Source: Paracoccaceae bacterium (GTDB taxonomy: Bacteria > Pseudomonadota > Alphaproteobacteria > Rhodobacterales > Rhodobacteraceae). Taken from it: a stretch of DNA of 8,833 bases. Under the pieces are notes generated by a model. The model saw only the letters and a program-made list of their open reading frames with translations, made no database searches and was not told the origin of the DNA. Location of the stretch: positions 1 through 8,833 of the forward strand of contig WFTU01000183.1 in the NCBI GenBank assembly GCA_015485375.1. The letters are read 5' to 3'. Position 1 is the stretch's first letter, and each line of letters opens with the position of its first letter. The position numbers were made by a program, and so were the translations under genes. Shown here one piece after another: positions 1-6,573 of this stretch.

Positions 1-774
1 CCCCATGACATGCGCCGCGCCGCCCATGTCCTTTTTCATCAACCCCATCGAGGCCCCCGGCTTGATATTCAGCCCGCCGGTATCGAAACAGACCCCCTTG
101 CCGACCAGTGTCACCGTCGGCGCGCCCATTTCGCCCCAGCGCATGTCCAGCAACCGCGGCGCCTGATCCGAGGCCCGCCCGACCGCATGGACCATCGGCA
201 GGTTCTGCACCAGCAGATCCTCGCCACGGATAACGGAAACCTCCGCCCCGTGCTGCCCCGCCAGATCACGGAAAGCCGCCTCCAGCGCCTCCGGCCCCAT
301 GTCCGAGGTCGGCGTGTTGATCAGGTCGCGCGTCAGGGTATCGCCTGCCACAATCGCCTCGATCCGTTCCACATCCACGCCTTCGGGGGCCACCAGCGCC
401 GCCTTGACCGGTGCCGCCTTGCGATAGCGCCCGAAACGGTAGTTCGACAGCAGCCAGCCCAGCGCCTCGGTTTCCATCGCCACGCCGGAAATGCCGCCGG
501 CGATACGATAGGTCCCCTCCGGCAGCTTCGCCGCCACTGCCGCCAGATGGAACCGCCCGCGCTGGCGCGCCGCCGCCGTTCCACGACCGGCCAGCACCGC
601 AGCGATCCGCCCGTTGTCCGGCACCAGCGCCATCTCCCCGAGCGCACCGGTGAAGCCGGTATTACGCACCCACGCCCGCTGCGCCTCGTCCAGCGCATCG
701 GGCAGCGGCGCATCCTTTTCGAGCGCATAGACAGGGATGGAATTTTCAGCGTTTTCGGCAAATCTGGCCGCCAT
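1..774 (-). CDS. Leucyl aminopeptidase family protein (M17), N-terminal 258 residues, cut by window edge
   Basis: Cytosolic di-zinc/manganese peptidase of the M17 family, which removes N-terminal residues from peptides. The minus-strand frame is open from ATG at 774 to the window edge, giving 258 residues. The start of the catalytic domain is visible: VGKGVCFDTGG at residues 224-234, followed by LNIKPGASMG and KKDMGGAAHVMG. By spacing to E. coli PepA, K226, D231 and D249 match metal ligands K270, D275 and D293, and K238 matches catalytic K282; all intervals (5, 12, 23) agree. The remaining metal and catalytic residues (NTDAEGR motif) lie outside the window. Residues 1 to about 190 form the less conserved N-terminal domain, with a typical DLINTPTSDMGP stretch. 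A GGAGG ribosome site (780-784) lies 5 bases before the ATG. It follows the small 841-1206 gene after 66 bases on the same strand, probably one transcript. Family assignment is firm; the exact substrate is not. Confidence 0.93.
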   Translation of the reverse strand, partial: MAARFAENAENSIPVYALEKDAPLPDALDEAQRAWVRNTGFTGALGEMALVPDNGRIAAVLAGRGTAAARQRGRFHLAAVAAKLPEGTYRIAGGISGVAMETEALGWLLSNYRFGRYRKAAPVKAALVAPEGVDVERIEAIVAGDTLTRDLINTPTSDMGPEALEAAFRDLAGQHGAEVSVIRGEDLLVQNLPMVHAVGRASDQAPRLLDMRWGEMGAPTVTLVGKGVCFDTGGLNIKPGASMGLMKKDMGGAAHVMG

Positions 775-840
775 GGGAACCTCCGGATTCAGAATTTCGC
801 ACAGCCTATCCGGCACGGCGAAATATGCAACCGGCGCCGG

Positions 841-1206
841 CTACTCGAACACCGAAAACAGGGAAGCCTCCGCCAGTCGGTTGAGGCGGGCCATCACCGC
901 CGGAAGGGCAGGATCGTTGTCGCGGGCGCAGGTCATTACGTCCGCCGCCACGTTCGCTACCCCGACCAGCCCGATCTGGCTGGCGATCCCGCAGATATTG
1001 ACCGCATGCCGGTAGCACATCGCCATATCGCCGTTCCGGAACGCCCGTTCCAGCCGCCCCAGCCGGTCCGCCAGCGCAAAGGTCGCTTCCTCGGCAATCT
1101 CGATGTAGCGGGTGCCGCCCACGGATTGCTTCAGGGCGCGGATCACATCGTAATCCACGCTTCCGCCCACGGCTTCCGCCGTGTGCATGTTGTAAATTTC
1201 GCCCAT
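841..1206 (-). CDS. Small conserved protein of unknown function, Hpt-like helical region
   Basis: A 121-residue soluble protein with no signal peptide or membrane segment. I do not recognise a named family. Residues 35-118 look fully helical, and residues 62-82 (...CYRHAVNICGIASQIGLVG) resemble the histidine-phosphotransfer (Hpt) helix pattern H-x-L-K-G...G, with H67 at the phospho-histidine position. N70 and I71 replace the usual Lys and Gly, so phosphotransfer is doubtful; a degenerate Hpt fold is an inference from pattern only. The start at 1206 is supported by a GGAGGG site at 1218-1223, 11 bases upstream; an internal Met at residue 7 is a less likely alternative. It is the first gene of a probable two-gene unit with the leucyl aminopeptidase and is divergent from the carbonic anhydrase. 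Codon use looks like its neighbours. That it is a real gene is fairly sure; its role is unknown. Confidence 0.75.
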   Translation of the reverse strand: MGEIYNMHTAEAVGGSVDYDVIRALKQSVGGTRYIEIAEEATFALADRLGRLERAFRNGDMAMCYRHAVNICGIASQIGLVGVANVAADVMTCARDNDPALPAVMARLNRLAEASLFSVFE

Positions 1207-1266
1207 AATCCGAAAAACCCTCCCTCTCGCAGCACCGACCGTAGGCAGAAATCGTGAAAAAAGGGT

Positions 1267-1276
1267 TACCGCGGTA
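1267..1276. promoter_or_regulatory. Palindrome in divergent spacer, possible operator
   Basis: The 10-base perfect palindrome TACCGCGGTA lies in the 131-base spacer between the divergent 841-1206 gene and the carbonic anhydrase. It sits inside two wider inverted pairs: AAGGG (1261-1265) with CCCTT (1281-1285), and GGGTTA (1263-1268) with TAACCC (1289-1294). Nested symmetry between divergent genes suits a regulator-binding site, but I do not recognise the motif and no confident -35/-10 pair was found beside it. Confidence 0.25.
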
Positions 1277-1337
1277 TGAGCCCTTGATTAACCCGTCGAA
1301 TCCCCGCAAAAGGAGACGCGCAAAGAAGGAGACGATG

Positions 1338-1991
1338 ATGAAACACGCCACACCCTTGCCCAGCTATCTGACCAAACGCTACCGTGGTTGGAAAGCGACC
1401 CAGTTCGAGGAAAACAAGGCGTGGTATGCCCGTCTCGCGGACGAGGGCCAGCGCCCCCGCGCGATGATCATCTCCTGCTGCGACAGCCGCGTGCATGTAA
1501 CCGCGATCTTCGGTGCGGAAACCGGCGAGTTTTTCATCCACCGCAACATCGCCAACCTGATCCCGCCGCACAAACCGGATTCGGAGCCGCACGGGACCTC
1601 CGCCGCCATCGAATACGCAGTGAAATTCCTCAAGGTTTCCAACCTTCTGGTGGTGGGGCATTCCGATTGTGGCGGTGTCCACGGCTATATGGATCTGTGC
1701 AGCGGCAACGCGCCGGATCTGGAAGAGCCCTCCAGCTTCATCGGACACTGGATCGACATCCTGAAACCGGCCTACGAGGAGCTGTCCGGTTTCGAAGGCA
1801 CCGAGGCGGAAAAACTCTCGGCGCTGGAAAAACAGGGCGTGAAAGTCGGCTTGGAGAACCTGATGACCTTTCCCTTCGTGCGCGAAGCGGTGGAATCGGG
1901 AACCCTGTCGATCCACGGCGTCTGGAACGACATCCGCGATGGCCATCTGGAGTTCTACAACCCGAAAACCGACGGTTTCGAGCCGGTTTAG
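1338..1991 (+). CDS. Beta-class carbonic anhydrase
   Basis: Zinc enzyme that interconverts CO2 and bicarbonate in the cytoplasm, supplying bicarbonate for carboxylases and buffering pH. It has 217 residues, the usual length for bacterial beta-carbonic anhydrases. The signature CCDSR (47-51) gives zinc ligand C47 and the D49/R51 dyad; GHSDCGG (107-113) gives zinc ligands H108 and C111. The IHRNIAN block (67-73) and SAAIEYAVKFLKV (88-100) are also family features. Two in-frame ATGs are adjacent (1335 and 1338). An AGGAG at 1327-1331 lies 6 bases before 1338 and only 3 before 1335, so 1338 is preferred. A GTG at 1254 would add a basic, non-conserved leader and is unlikely. The gene is divergent from the 841-1206 gene, and the cytochrome b561 gene follows 94 bases downstream on the same strand, so shared transcription is possible. 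Confidence 0.96.
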   Translation: MKHATPLPSYLTKRYRGWKATQFEENKAWYARLADEGQRPRAMIISCCDSRVHVTAIFGAETGEFFIHRNIANLIPPHKPDSEPHGTSAAIEYAVKFLKVSNLLVVGHSDCGGVHGYMDLCSGNAPDLEEPSSFIGHWIDILKPAYEELSGFEGTEAEKLSALEKQGVKVGLENLMTFPFVREAVESGTLSIHGVWNDIRDGHLEFYNPKTDGFEPV

Positions 1992-2000
1992 CGGCTTTTA
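1981..2000 (+). terminator. Weak intrinsic terminator candidate at the end of the carbonic anhydrase gene
   Basis: AGCCG (1981-1985) pairs with CGGCT (1992-1996) around a 6-base loop that contains the TAG stop codon, followed by a short T run (1996-1999). The stem is only 5 base pairs, so termination is probably partial, and read-through into the cytochrome b561 gene is possible. Confidence 0.3.
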
Positions 2001-2023
2001 TACCCAAGGTTAAATGCCCGTGC

Positions 2024-2047
2024 CGTTGCAAGCCCGCGCTTGCGGCG
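2024..2047 (+). other. Intergenic hairpin between carbonic anhydrase and cytochrome b561 genes
   Basis: GCAAGC (2028-2033) and GCTTGC (2038-2043) form a perfect 6-base-pair stem over a CCGC loop. In plus-strand RNA the stem extends to 10 pairs through two G-U wobbles (2024-2027 with 2044-2047). No T run follows, so it is not a standard terminator. It could be an RNA-processing or stability element between the two genes, or a remnant repeat unit. Confidence 0.35.
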
Positions 2048-2085
2048 TTACCTCGATGGCATCCATTCCAATCAGGGGCACGATC

Positions 2086-2745
2086 ATGTCTACCGCCGAA
2101 AAACGTATCTGGGACCTGCCGGTCCGCATCACCCACTGGGGCCTCGTCATCAGCTTTTTCGGTGCATTTTTCACCGCCGAACTGAACCCGATGATTATCC
2201 ATTACTGGTTTGCCTTTATTGCCCTGACGCTGGCAATTTTCCGTGTGATCTGGGGCCTTATCGGTTCCGAAAATGCCCGTTTTGTCAATTTTGTCAGAGG
2301 CTACCAGCCCGCCCGCGCCTATTTTACGGAGCTGTTGAAATTCCGGCACAAGGAATACTGGGGCCACAACCCGCTCGGCGCGCTGATGGTGATCTCGGCC
2401 ATCAGCCTGATGATCCTGACCGTGGTTTTCGGCCTGTTCGCCCGCAACCGCGACCTGACCGGCCCCTGGGCCGATTCCGTTTCCCCGACCGTGGAAAAAC
2501 TGCTGAACGAGGGGCATTCGTTTCTGGCGTCTGTTCTGATGACCATCGTCGTTGCCCATATCGCGGCGATCCTGTTCTACCGTTTCGTGCTGCACGACAA
2601 CCTGATCAAACCGATGGTCACCGGCATGCGTGAACCGCAGGAACCGCACCCGACGCCGAAATTCGCCCCGCTCTGGCTGGCCGCCTTTGGCCTGGCCATT
2701 TCTATCGCTATTACCGGCGCCCTGTTCCGCTTCTGGCTGCTTTAG
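2086..2745 (+). CDS. Cytochrome b561 family protein (di-haem inner-membrane cytochrome b)
   Basis: Inner-membrane b-type cytochrome that passes electrons between the quinone pool and partner redox proteins; the partner is not evident here. It has 219 residues. The N-terminal KRIWDLPVRITHW (6-18) is the typical opening of this bacterial family, followed by helices at about 16-33, 38-59, 96-118 and 145-167, then an extra C-terminal helix (194-218). Candidate haem-ligand histidines are H17, H39, H94 (GHNPLGALMV), H144, H158 and H170 (LHDNLIKPMVTG). The ARFVNFVRG stretch (64-72) is also typical. The start at 2086 has AGGGG at 2074-2078, 7 bases upstream; an in-frame ATG at 2056 would add a non-conserved leader. 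Members often sit beside a YceI-like protein or a cytochrome c; neither is adjacent here. The stop codon overlaps that of the convergent 2742-4424 gene. Confidence 0.92.
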   Translation: MSTAEKRIWDLPVRITHWGLVISFFGAFFTAELNPMIIHYWFAFIALTLAIFRVIWGLIGSENARFVNFVRGYQPARAYFTELLKFRHKEYWGHNPLGALMVISAISLMILTVVFGLFARNRDLTGPWADSVSPTVEKLLNEGHSFLASVLMTIVVAHIAAILFYRFVLHDNLIKPMVTGMREPQEPHPTPKFAPLWLAAFGLAISIAITGALFRFWLL

Positions 2746-4424
2746 TATTCCGGCTCCAGCCCCAACTCCTTGTCCTTCGGCCAGCCGAGTTTATAGGAGA
2801 AGCTGACAACCTTCTCCGCCCCTGCCGCCAGCGGGAAGTGCCACGCAAAGACCCCGCGCTTGCCGTCCACGTTTTTCACGTCCGGCGCGGGTTTGGCGGA
2901 AACGTCTATCTCCAGATCTTCTTCTTCCGAGAACGGCGCGCGATCCATCAGCACCACGTCCCATGCGCGGCCGGTGGCGTTGTTCACCCGAAGCTCGTAT
3001 TGCTCGACTTTGTCGTTGGAGGTCGTCAGCAAGCCGGATTCTCCGCTTTCGCGCAGCAGGGTTATCCGCTCCGTCGTCAGACCGTCAATTGCCCCGAAGG
3101 CAAGATCGGCCGACTGCCCCGCCGCGATCATGTCAAACCCGCCGCTGGCGCCGACAAAGGCCCCGTCGCGATAAAAACTCGCCTTGCCGGGCAGATAGGG
3201 CGAGGTTGAATCATTCCTGAGCCCCGCAAACAGGAACACGTTTTCGTCCAGCAGCGGCACCGCCCGCGCGGTCAACTCGACCGGCAGGTTTTGCGTGTCG
3301 ATACTGAACAGCCCTTCCTGATAGTCCCCGTCCAGCCGCACGGGCTTCGGCAATACATAGGTCGCGGTCAGCCCCTGCATCTCGATTGTGGCTGAAGCCA
3401 TCTCGGCCTTGACGGCCATCGCCGGTGCGGGCGCTTCGAGCATCGCGATGGAATCGGCCTCCGGCGCCGCGCTGCGCGCATAGCCAAGCACCGTTGCCGG
3501 ATCGTAAAGATAGGCCCGCTCTGACAGCAATTCCCCCGGTGTCAGCTGCATGCGCGGGCGCGCGGTAGAGAGTGTAACCGCTACATTATCCCACATCTCG
3601 CCGCTTCCCTGCCGCAACACCGCCTTGCGCTCCATGCGTAACTTGGCCGCATCCGTATCCAGAAACATCTCGTAGACCGGCATCCATCCAGCGGCGTCGA
3701 TCTGGTAGCTGATGCCGATCTCCCCCGAAACCGGTTCGGCCGCTGTCACGTCGATGCTGACAATCACCCGATCCGCCAGCGGCAGCGATACCGCGTCCAG
3801 TTCCTGCTGCAGGCGTTGCAGATCCGCCTGCATCACGTCGATTTCGCGGTCGATGTCCTTCATCCGGTTGCGTGCGTCATGGGCGTCATTGAGCGCCTTC
3901 AGCGTTTCCGCCCCGACCATCCCCAGCATTTCCTGCAAGGTTGCGGTCGAAATCGCACCGCTTTCCAGCCCGTTTGCCGCACCGCCAGCCTGCCCGTCGG
4001 TCATCGCTTCCAGAAAGGCGATGCGGGCCTGAGCCGCCTCGACCTCCAGTTCGGCGCGGGCCTTCTCGTCATATTTCACCCGCATCTCGTCGCGTTTTGC
4101 CTCGATCCGGTCCTCGATTTCCTTGCGTGCGGCAATCTCGCGATCATCCGGGGGCAAGCGCTCGTCCCGAAAGCCGGTGGCGGTAATCACCAGCCCCTCG
4201 CCACCGAATATCCGCAGACTGTCGGCCAGCATCCCCCTCGGAATATCGGTGATCTGCAAGGTATGCTCGCCCGCAGGCATTTCCGGCAGGGTGATCAACC
4301 GTTTCACGGTTGCGCCGTCGGGGTATACGGTCGCCGCGGAAACGGCGCTCTGCAGGGCATAGGTATCGGCCATCGCCGCCGATGCCATAACCAGCATCGA
4401 GGCGGAAAGATAAAGACTGCGCAT
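2742..4424 (-). CDS. MuiA-like exported protein with DUF4140 and DUF4139 domains
   Basis: A 560-residue exported protein of the family annotated 'mucoidy inhibitor MuiA', whose molecular function is unknown. Visible parts in order: signal peptide 1-19 (ending AMA, then DTYAL); DUF4140-like N-terminal domain about 24-75 (AATVYPDGATVKR, then a TDIPRGMLADSLRI stretch); coiled coil about 93-141, rich in Glu, Arg and Lys; a Gly/Ala linker 142-160; a second coiled coil about 175-212; then the DUF4139 domain from about 232 to the C terminus, marked by GWMPVYEMFLDT (246-257), the RQGSGEMWDNV turn (271-281) and TLSTARPRMQL (284-294). The start at 4424 is set by the signal peptide and an AGGAG 8 bases upstream (4433-4437); a longer reading from 4496 would bury the signal peptide. 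It lies downstream of asd but beyond a terminator, so it is probably transcribed separately. No terminator separates it from the convergent cytochrome b561 gene. Confidence 0.9.
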   Translation of the reverse strand: MRSLYLSASMLVMASAAMADTYALQSAVSAATVYPDGATVKRLITLPEMPAGEHTLQITDIPRGMLADSLRIFGGEGLVITATGFRDERLPPDDREIAARKEIEDRIEAKRDEMRVKYDEKARAELEVEAAQARIAFLEAMTDGQAGGAANGLESGAISTATLQEMLGMVGAETLKALNDAHDARNRMKDIDREIDVMQADLQRLQQELDAVSLPLADRVIVSIDVTAAEPVSGEIGISYQIDAAGWMPVYEMFLDTDAAKLRMERKAVLRQGSGEMWDNVAVTLSTARPRMQLTPGELLSERAYLYDPATVLGYARSAAPEADSIAMLEAPAPAMAVKAEMASATIEMQGLTATYVLPKPVRLDGDYQEGLFSIDTQNLPVELTARAVPLLDENVFLFAGLRNDSTSPYLPGKASFYRDGAFVGASGGFDMIAAGQSADLAFGAIDGLTTERITLLRESGESGLLTTSNDKVEQYELRVNNATGRAWDVVLMDRAPFSEEEDLEIDVSAKPAPDVKNVDGKRGVFAWHFPLAAGAEKVVSFSYKLGWPKDKELGLEPEY

Positions 4425-4520
4425 GATATAAACTCCTGATTGATATCGGGCAGTGTGGCGCGAAGCCCCTGCCGGATCAAGCATTCGTCCCGCCATGCGC
4501 GCAACCCCGCCAACGGCACG

Positions 4521-4547
4521 AAAAAGGGCCGACCCGAAGGCCGACCC
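4521..4547 (-). terminator. Intrinsic terminator of asd
   Basis: Read on the minus strand, GGGTCGGCC pairs with GGTCGGCCC (9 pairs, two of them G-U) across a UUCG tetraloop, followed directly by five T. It begins 24 bases past the asd stop. On the plus strand the wobble pairs become A-C mismatches, so the hairpin works only in the asd direction. Confidence 0.85.
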
Positions 4548-4571
4548 CTGAATTTCGCTATTGCTGGGGGA

Positions 4572-5594
4572 TTAGCCCTTTTTCAGCACCCGCCGGCCCA
4601 GCAATTCGGCAATCTGCACCGCATTGAGCGCCGCGCCCTTGCGCAGGTTGTCGGAGACGCACCACAGGTTCAGGCCGTTCTCGATGGTGGTGTCCTGACG
4701 GATGCGGCTGATGTAGGTCGCATAGTCGCCCACGCATTCGACCGGCGTGATGTAGCCACCGTCCTCGCGCTTGTCCACGACCATGATCCCCGGGGCCTCG
4801 CGCAGGATGTCCCGTGCCTCGTCCTCGTCAAGGAAATCCTCGAACTCGATATTGATCGACTCGGAATGGCCGACAAAAACCGGCACGCGCACGCAGGTTG
4901 CCGTGACCTTGATTGCCGGATCGACAATCTTTTTCGTCTCGGCCACCATTTTCCACTCTTCCTTGGTGTCGCCACTGTCCAGAAACACGTCGATATGCGG
5001 AATGACGTTGAAGGCGATCTGCTTGGGATAGACGCTCGGCTCCACTTCCTGACCCGGCACATACATGCCCTTGGTCTGGTTCCACAGCTCCTCCATCGCT
5101 TCCTTGCCGGAGCCGGAAACCGACTGGTAGGTGGACACAACCACCCGCTTGATCGTCGCGCGGTCATGAAGCGGCTTCAGCGCCACCACCATCTGCGCGG
5201 TGGAACAGTTCGGGTTGGCGATGATGTTCTTTTTGGCATAGCCCTCGATCGCGTCCGGATTCACCTCCGGCACGATCAGCGGAATATCGGGGTCGTAACG
5301 ATAGAGCGAAGAGTTGTCGATCACCGTGCAACCGGCCTTCGCCGCCACAGGCGCATATTTCGCCGTTGCTTCGGAACCCACAGCAAACAGCGCCATGTCC
5401 CAGCCCGTGAAGTCGAATGTATCGAGGTCCTGCGTCTTGAGTGTTCGATCACCAAAGCTCACCTCGGTCCCGAGGGACTTGCGGCTGGCCAGCACGGCGA
5501 TTTCGTCCACCGGAAACTTGCGTTCGTCCAGAATGTTCAGCATCTCCCGGCCCACATTGCCGGTCGCGCCCACGACTACGATTCGATAACCCAC
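4572..5594 (-). CDS. asd: Aspartate-semialdehyde dehydrogenase
   Basis: Reduces aspartyl-4-phosphate to aspartate-4-semialdehyde with NADPH, the branch point to lysine/diaminopimelate, threonine and methionine; cytoplasmic. It has 340 residues, the normal length. The NADP-binding loop is VVGATGNVGREML (7-19). VIDNSSLYRYDPDIPLIVPE (91-110) and NPNCST (127-132) carry the catalytic Cys C130. SGSGKEAMEEL follows from 160; K214 is a likely substrate-binding residue, and RVPVFVGHSE (236-245) supplies R236 and the catalytic His H243. The start codon is GTG at 5594, backed by AGGAG at 5602-5606, 7 bases upstream, and by the glycine-rich loop beginning at residue 9; no better ATG exists nearby. It appears monocistronic, with its own terminator downstream, and is divergent from the exported-protein gene at 5765. 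Confidence 0.97.
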   Translation of the reverse strand: MGYRIVVVGATGNVGREMLNILDERKFPVDEIAVLASRKSLGTEVSFGDRTLKTQDLDTFDFTGWDMALFAVGSEATAKYAPVAAKAGCTVIDNSSLYRYDPDIPLIVPEVNPDAIEGYAKKNIIANPNCSTAQMVVALKPLHDRATIKRVVVSTYQSVSGSGKEAMEELWNQTKGMYVPGQEVEPSVYPKQIAFNVIPHIDVFLDSGDTKEEWKMVAETKKIVDPAIKVTATCVRVPVFVGHSESINIEFEDFLDEDEARDILREAPGIMVVDKREDGGYITPVECVGDYATYISRIRQDTTIENGLNLWCVSDNLRKGAALNAVQIAELLGRRVLKKG

Positions 5595-5627
5595 GGTTTT
5601 TCTCCTGAAATAGGGGATAGCGGGGGT

Positions 5628-5656
5628 TATCTAGACTGTTCGCTGGCCGATGGAAA
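5628..5656 (-). promoter_or_regulatory. Possible sigma-70 promoter for asd
   Basis: On the minus strand TTTCCA (5651-5656), a 17-base spacer and TAGATA (5628-5633) give a weak -35/-10 pair with standard spacing. It would place the transcript start about 27 bases before the GTG, leaving room for the AGGAG site. The hexamers match consensus poorly (4/6 and 3/6). Confidence 0.28.
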
Positions 5657-5764
5657 GACCAATCCTTGACCTGGCGCATGGGCGAATGGTCCGGATTGTG
5701 CTACCCTTCGCGAATTCAACCGGAGTCCGTATCGCGGTTTCCGGCGTCATGACAGGAGGATATC

Positions 5765-6490
5765 ATGTTTCGATTGCTCAAAATTATTTCTATCGCGGCC
5801 GTATTGTTCAGCCCGTTTGTTGCTACCGGCGCCAATGCCGGCACCGACCGTATCGAGTGTCCGGTCAATCAGGTCCGTACCGAAATCACCACGCCACTGC
5901 CTTCGGGCTGGTGGCAGACACCGCAGGTCGGCAACCTGCAGGACACCAGAATTACCGAAATGGGTGGCGATACCGTGTTGATGTGCGGTTACTGGGCGTA
6001 TGGCGAGACGGTCTACATTATGAAAAAGGCTCCGACGGATACCAACTGCACGGCCGACGCTACCGGCTTCAATTGCACAGGGCTGATCGTGATTCCACCG
6101 ATCGTGCCCGGTATCATCGTTCCGGCACCGGTGACCTATAAAACCGGCCCGATCTCGTTGAAGCAAACCTGGTCGATGGACCTGGACAACGGGACAACCG
6201 GCGGGTCCGGCGGCGATATCCGGTTCGAGGCGATAACCGCGACCGAGCGTTACCTGACCCCGATCAACGGGGCCAGCATGGCGATTGCGGGCAATACCTC
6301 GATCAACCTTGCAGGCTGCAAATCCCTTGCCGGATACACCACATCGCGCCTGCCGGTGGATCTGTTCCGCACCGGCCTCTATGTCTGCGTGAAAACGGAC
6401 GAGGGCCGCTATTCCCAGTTCCGCGTGAACGCCGCCGCCGGTCCCAGTCCGGCAACGATGGAGATCGGCTTCACCACCTGGGCCAACTAA
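5765..6490 (+). CDS. Exported six-cysteine protein of unknown function
   Basis: A 241-residue protein with a clear signal peptide (1-25, ending in ANA before GTD) and no later membrane helix, so periplasmic or secreted. I do not recognise a named family. Two modules are visible. Residues 32-104 hold four Cys (32, 74, 95, 104) with LPSGWWQTPQVGNLQDTRI and CGYWAYGETVYIMKKAP stretches. An Ile/Pro-rich linker (about 107-123) leads to residues 128-241, which have an acidic SMDLDNG start, the GGDIRFEAITATERYL stretch, two more Cys (185, 208) and the pattern YVCVKTDEGRYSQFRV ending in FTTW. From memory, both blocks recur in other exported bacterial proteins; this is unverified. Six Cys suggest three disulfides (inference). 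The AGGAGG site (5754-5759), 5 bases before ATG, is strong. A hairpin follows the stop. It is the first of three plus-strand exported proteins. Confidence 0.82.
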   Translation: MFRLLKIISIAAVLFSPFVATGANAGTDRIECPVNQVRTEITTPLPSGWWQTPQVGNLQDTRITEMGGDTVLMCGYWAYGETVYIMKKAPTDTNCTADATGFNCTGLIVIPPIVPGIIVPAPVTYKTGPISLKQTWSMDLDNGTTGGSGGDIRFEAITATERYLTPINGASMAIAGNTSINLAGCKSLAGYTTSRLPVDLFRTGLYVCVKTDEGRYSQFRVNAAAGPSPATMEIGFTTWAN

Positions 6491-6497
6491 ACCAACC

Positions 6498-6523
6498 GGT
6501 CAGGCGGCTTCCTCCGCCTGACC
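6498..6523 (+). terminator. Strong hairpin after the six-cysteine protein gene, probable terminator
   Basis: A perfect 10-base-pair stem (GGTCAGGCGG at 6498-6507 with CCGCCTGACC at 6514-6523) with a 6-base loop starts 7 bases past the stop at 6490. No T run follows, so it is either a U-less terminator or a 3' stabilising hairpin. Confidence 0.6.
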
Positions 6524-6533
6524 TCACCCGAAT

Positions 6534-6567
6534 TTGACATGTGCGGAGGTCGCATCCGCGCTACGGT
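6534..6567 (+). promoter_or_regulatory. Possible promoter upstream of the first 117-residue exported protein
   Basis: A perfect TTGACA -35 hexamer (6534-6539) lies just after the hairpin at 6498-6523. At the normal 17-base spacing the -10 is poor; the best candidate, TACGGT (6562-6567), needs a 22-base spacer. That -10 would put the transcript start about at the ATG (6574), which fits the lack of a nearby ribosome site, but the long spacer makes this doubtful. Confidence 0.25.
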
Positions 6568-6573
6568 GTTTCC

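Noticed and set aside
10..1257. Long plus-strand open frame (415 codons)
   Set aside because: It runs antisense to the leucyl aminopeptidase and the 841-1206 gene, both of which have clear protein features and ribosome sites; the antisense product is rich in Arg, His, Gln and Pro, typical of a GC-rich shadow frame.
1738..2649. Minus-strand open frame across carbonic anhydrase and cytochrome b561
   Set aside because: It overlaps two well-supported plus-strand genes and encodes a His/Arg/Gly-rich product without domains.
4425..4496. N-terminal extension of the MuiA-like protein to 4496
   Set aside because: It would place a hydrophilic leader ahead of a good signal peptide that has its own AGGAG site.
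4440..5669. Long plus-strand open frame (409 codons)
   Set aside because: Antisense to asd, whose catalytic motifs are unmistakable; the product has no recognisable domain and low-information composition.
5657..5698. Inverted pair CAATCC (5660-5665) and GGATTG (5693-5698) in the asd divergent spacer
   Set aside because: Six-base arms 27 bases apart, with overlapping alternative pairings, are weak; not reported as an operator.
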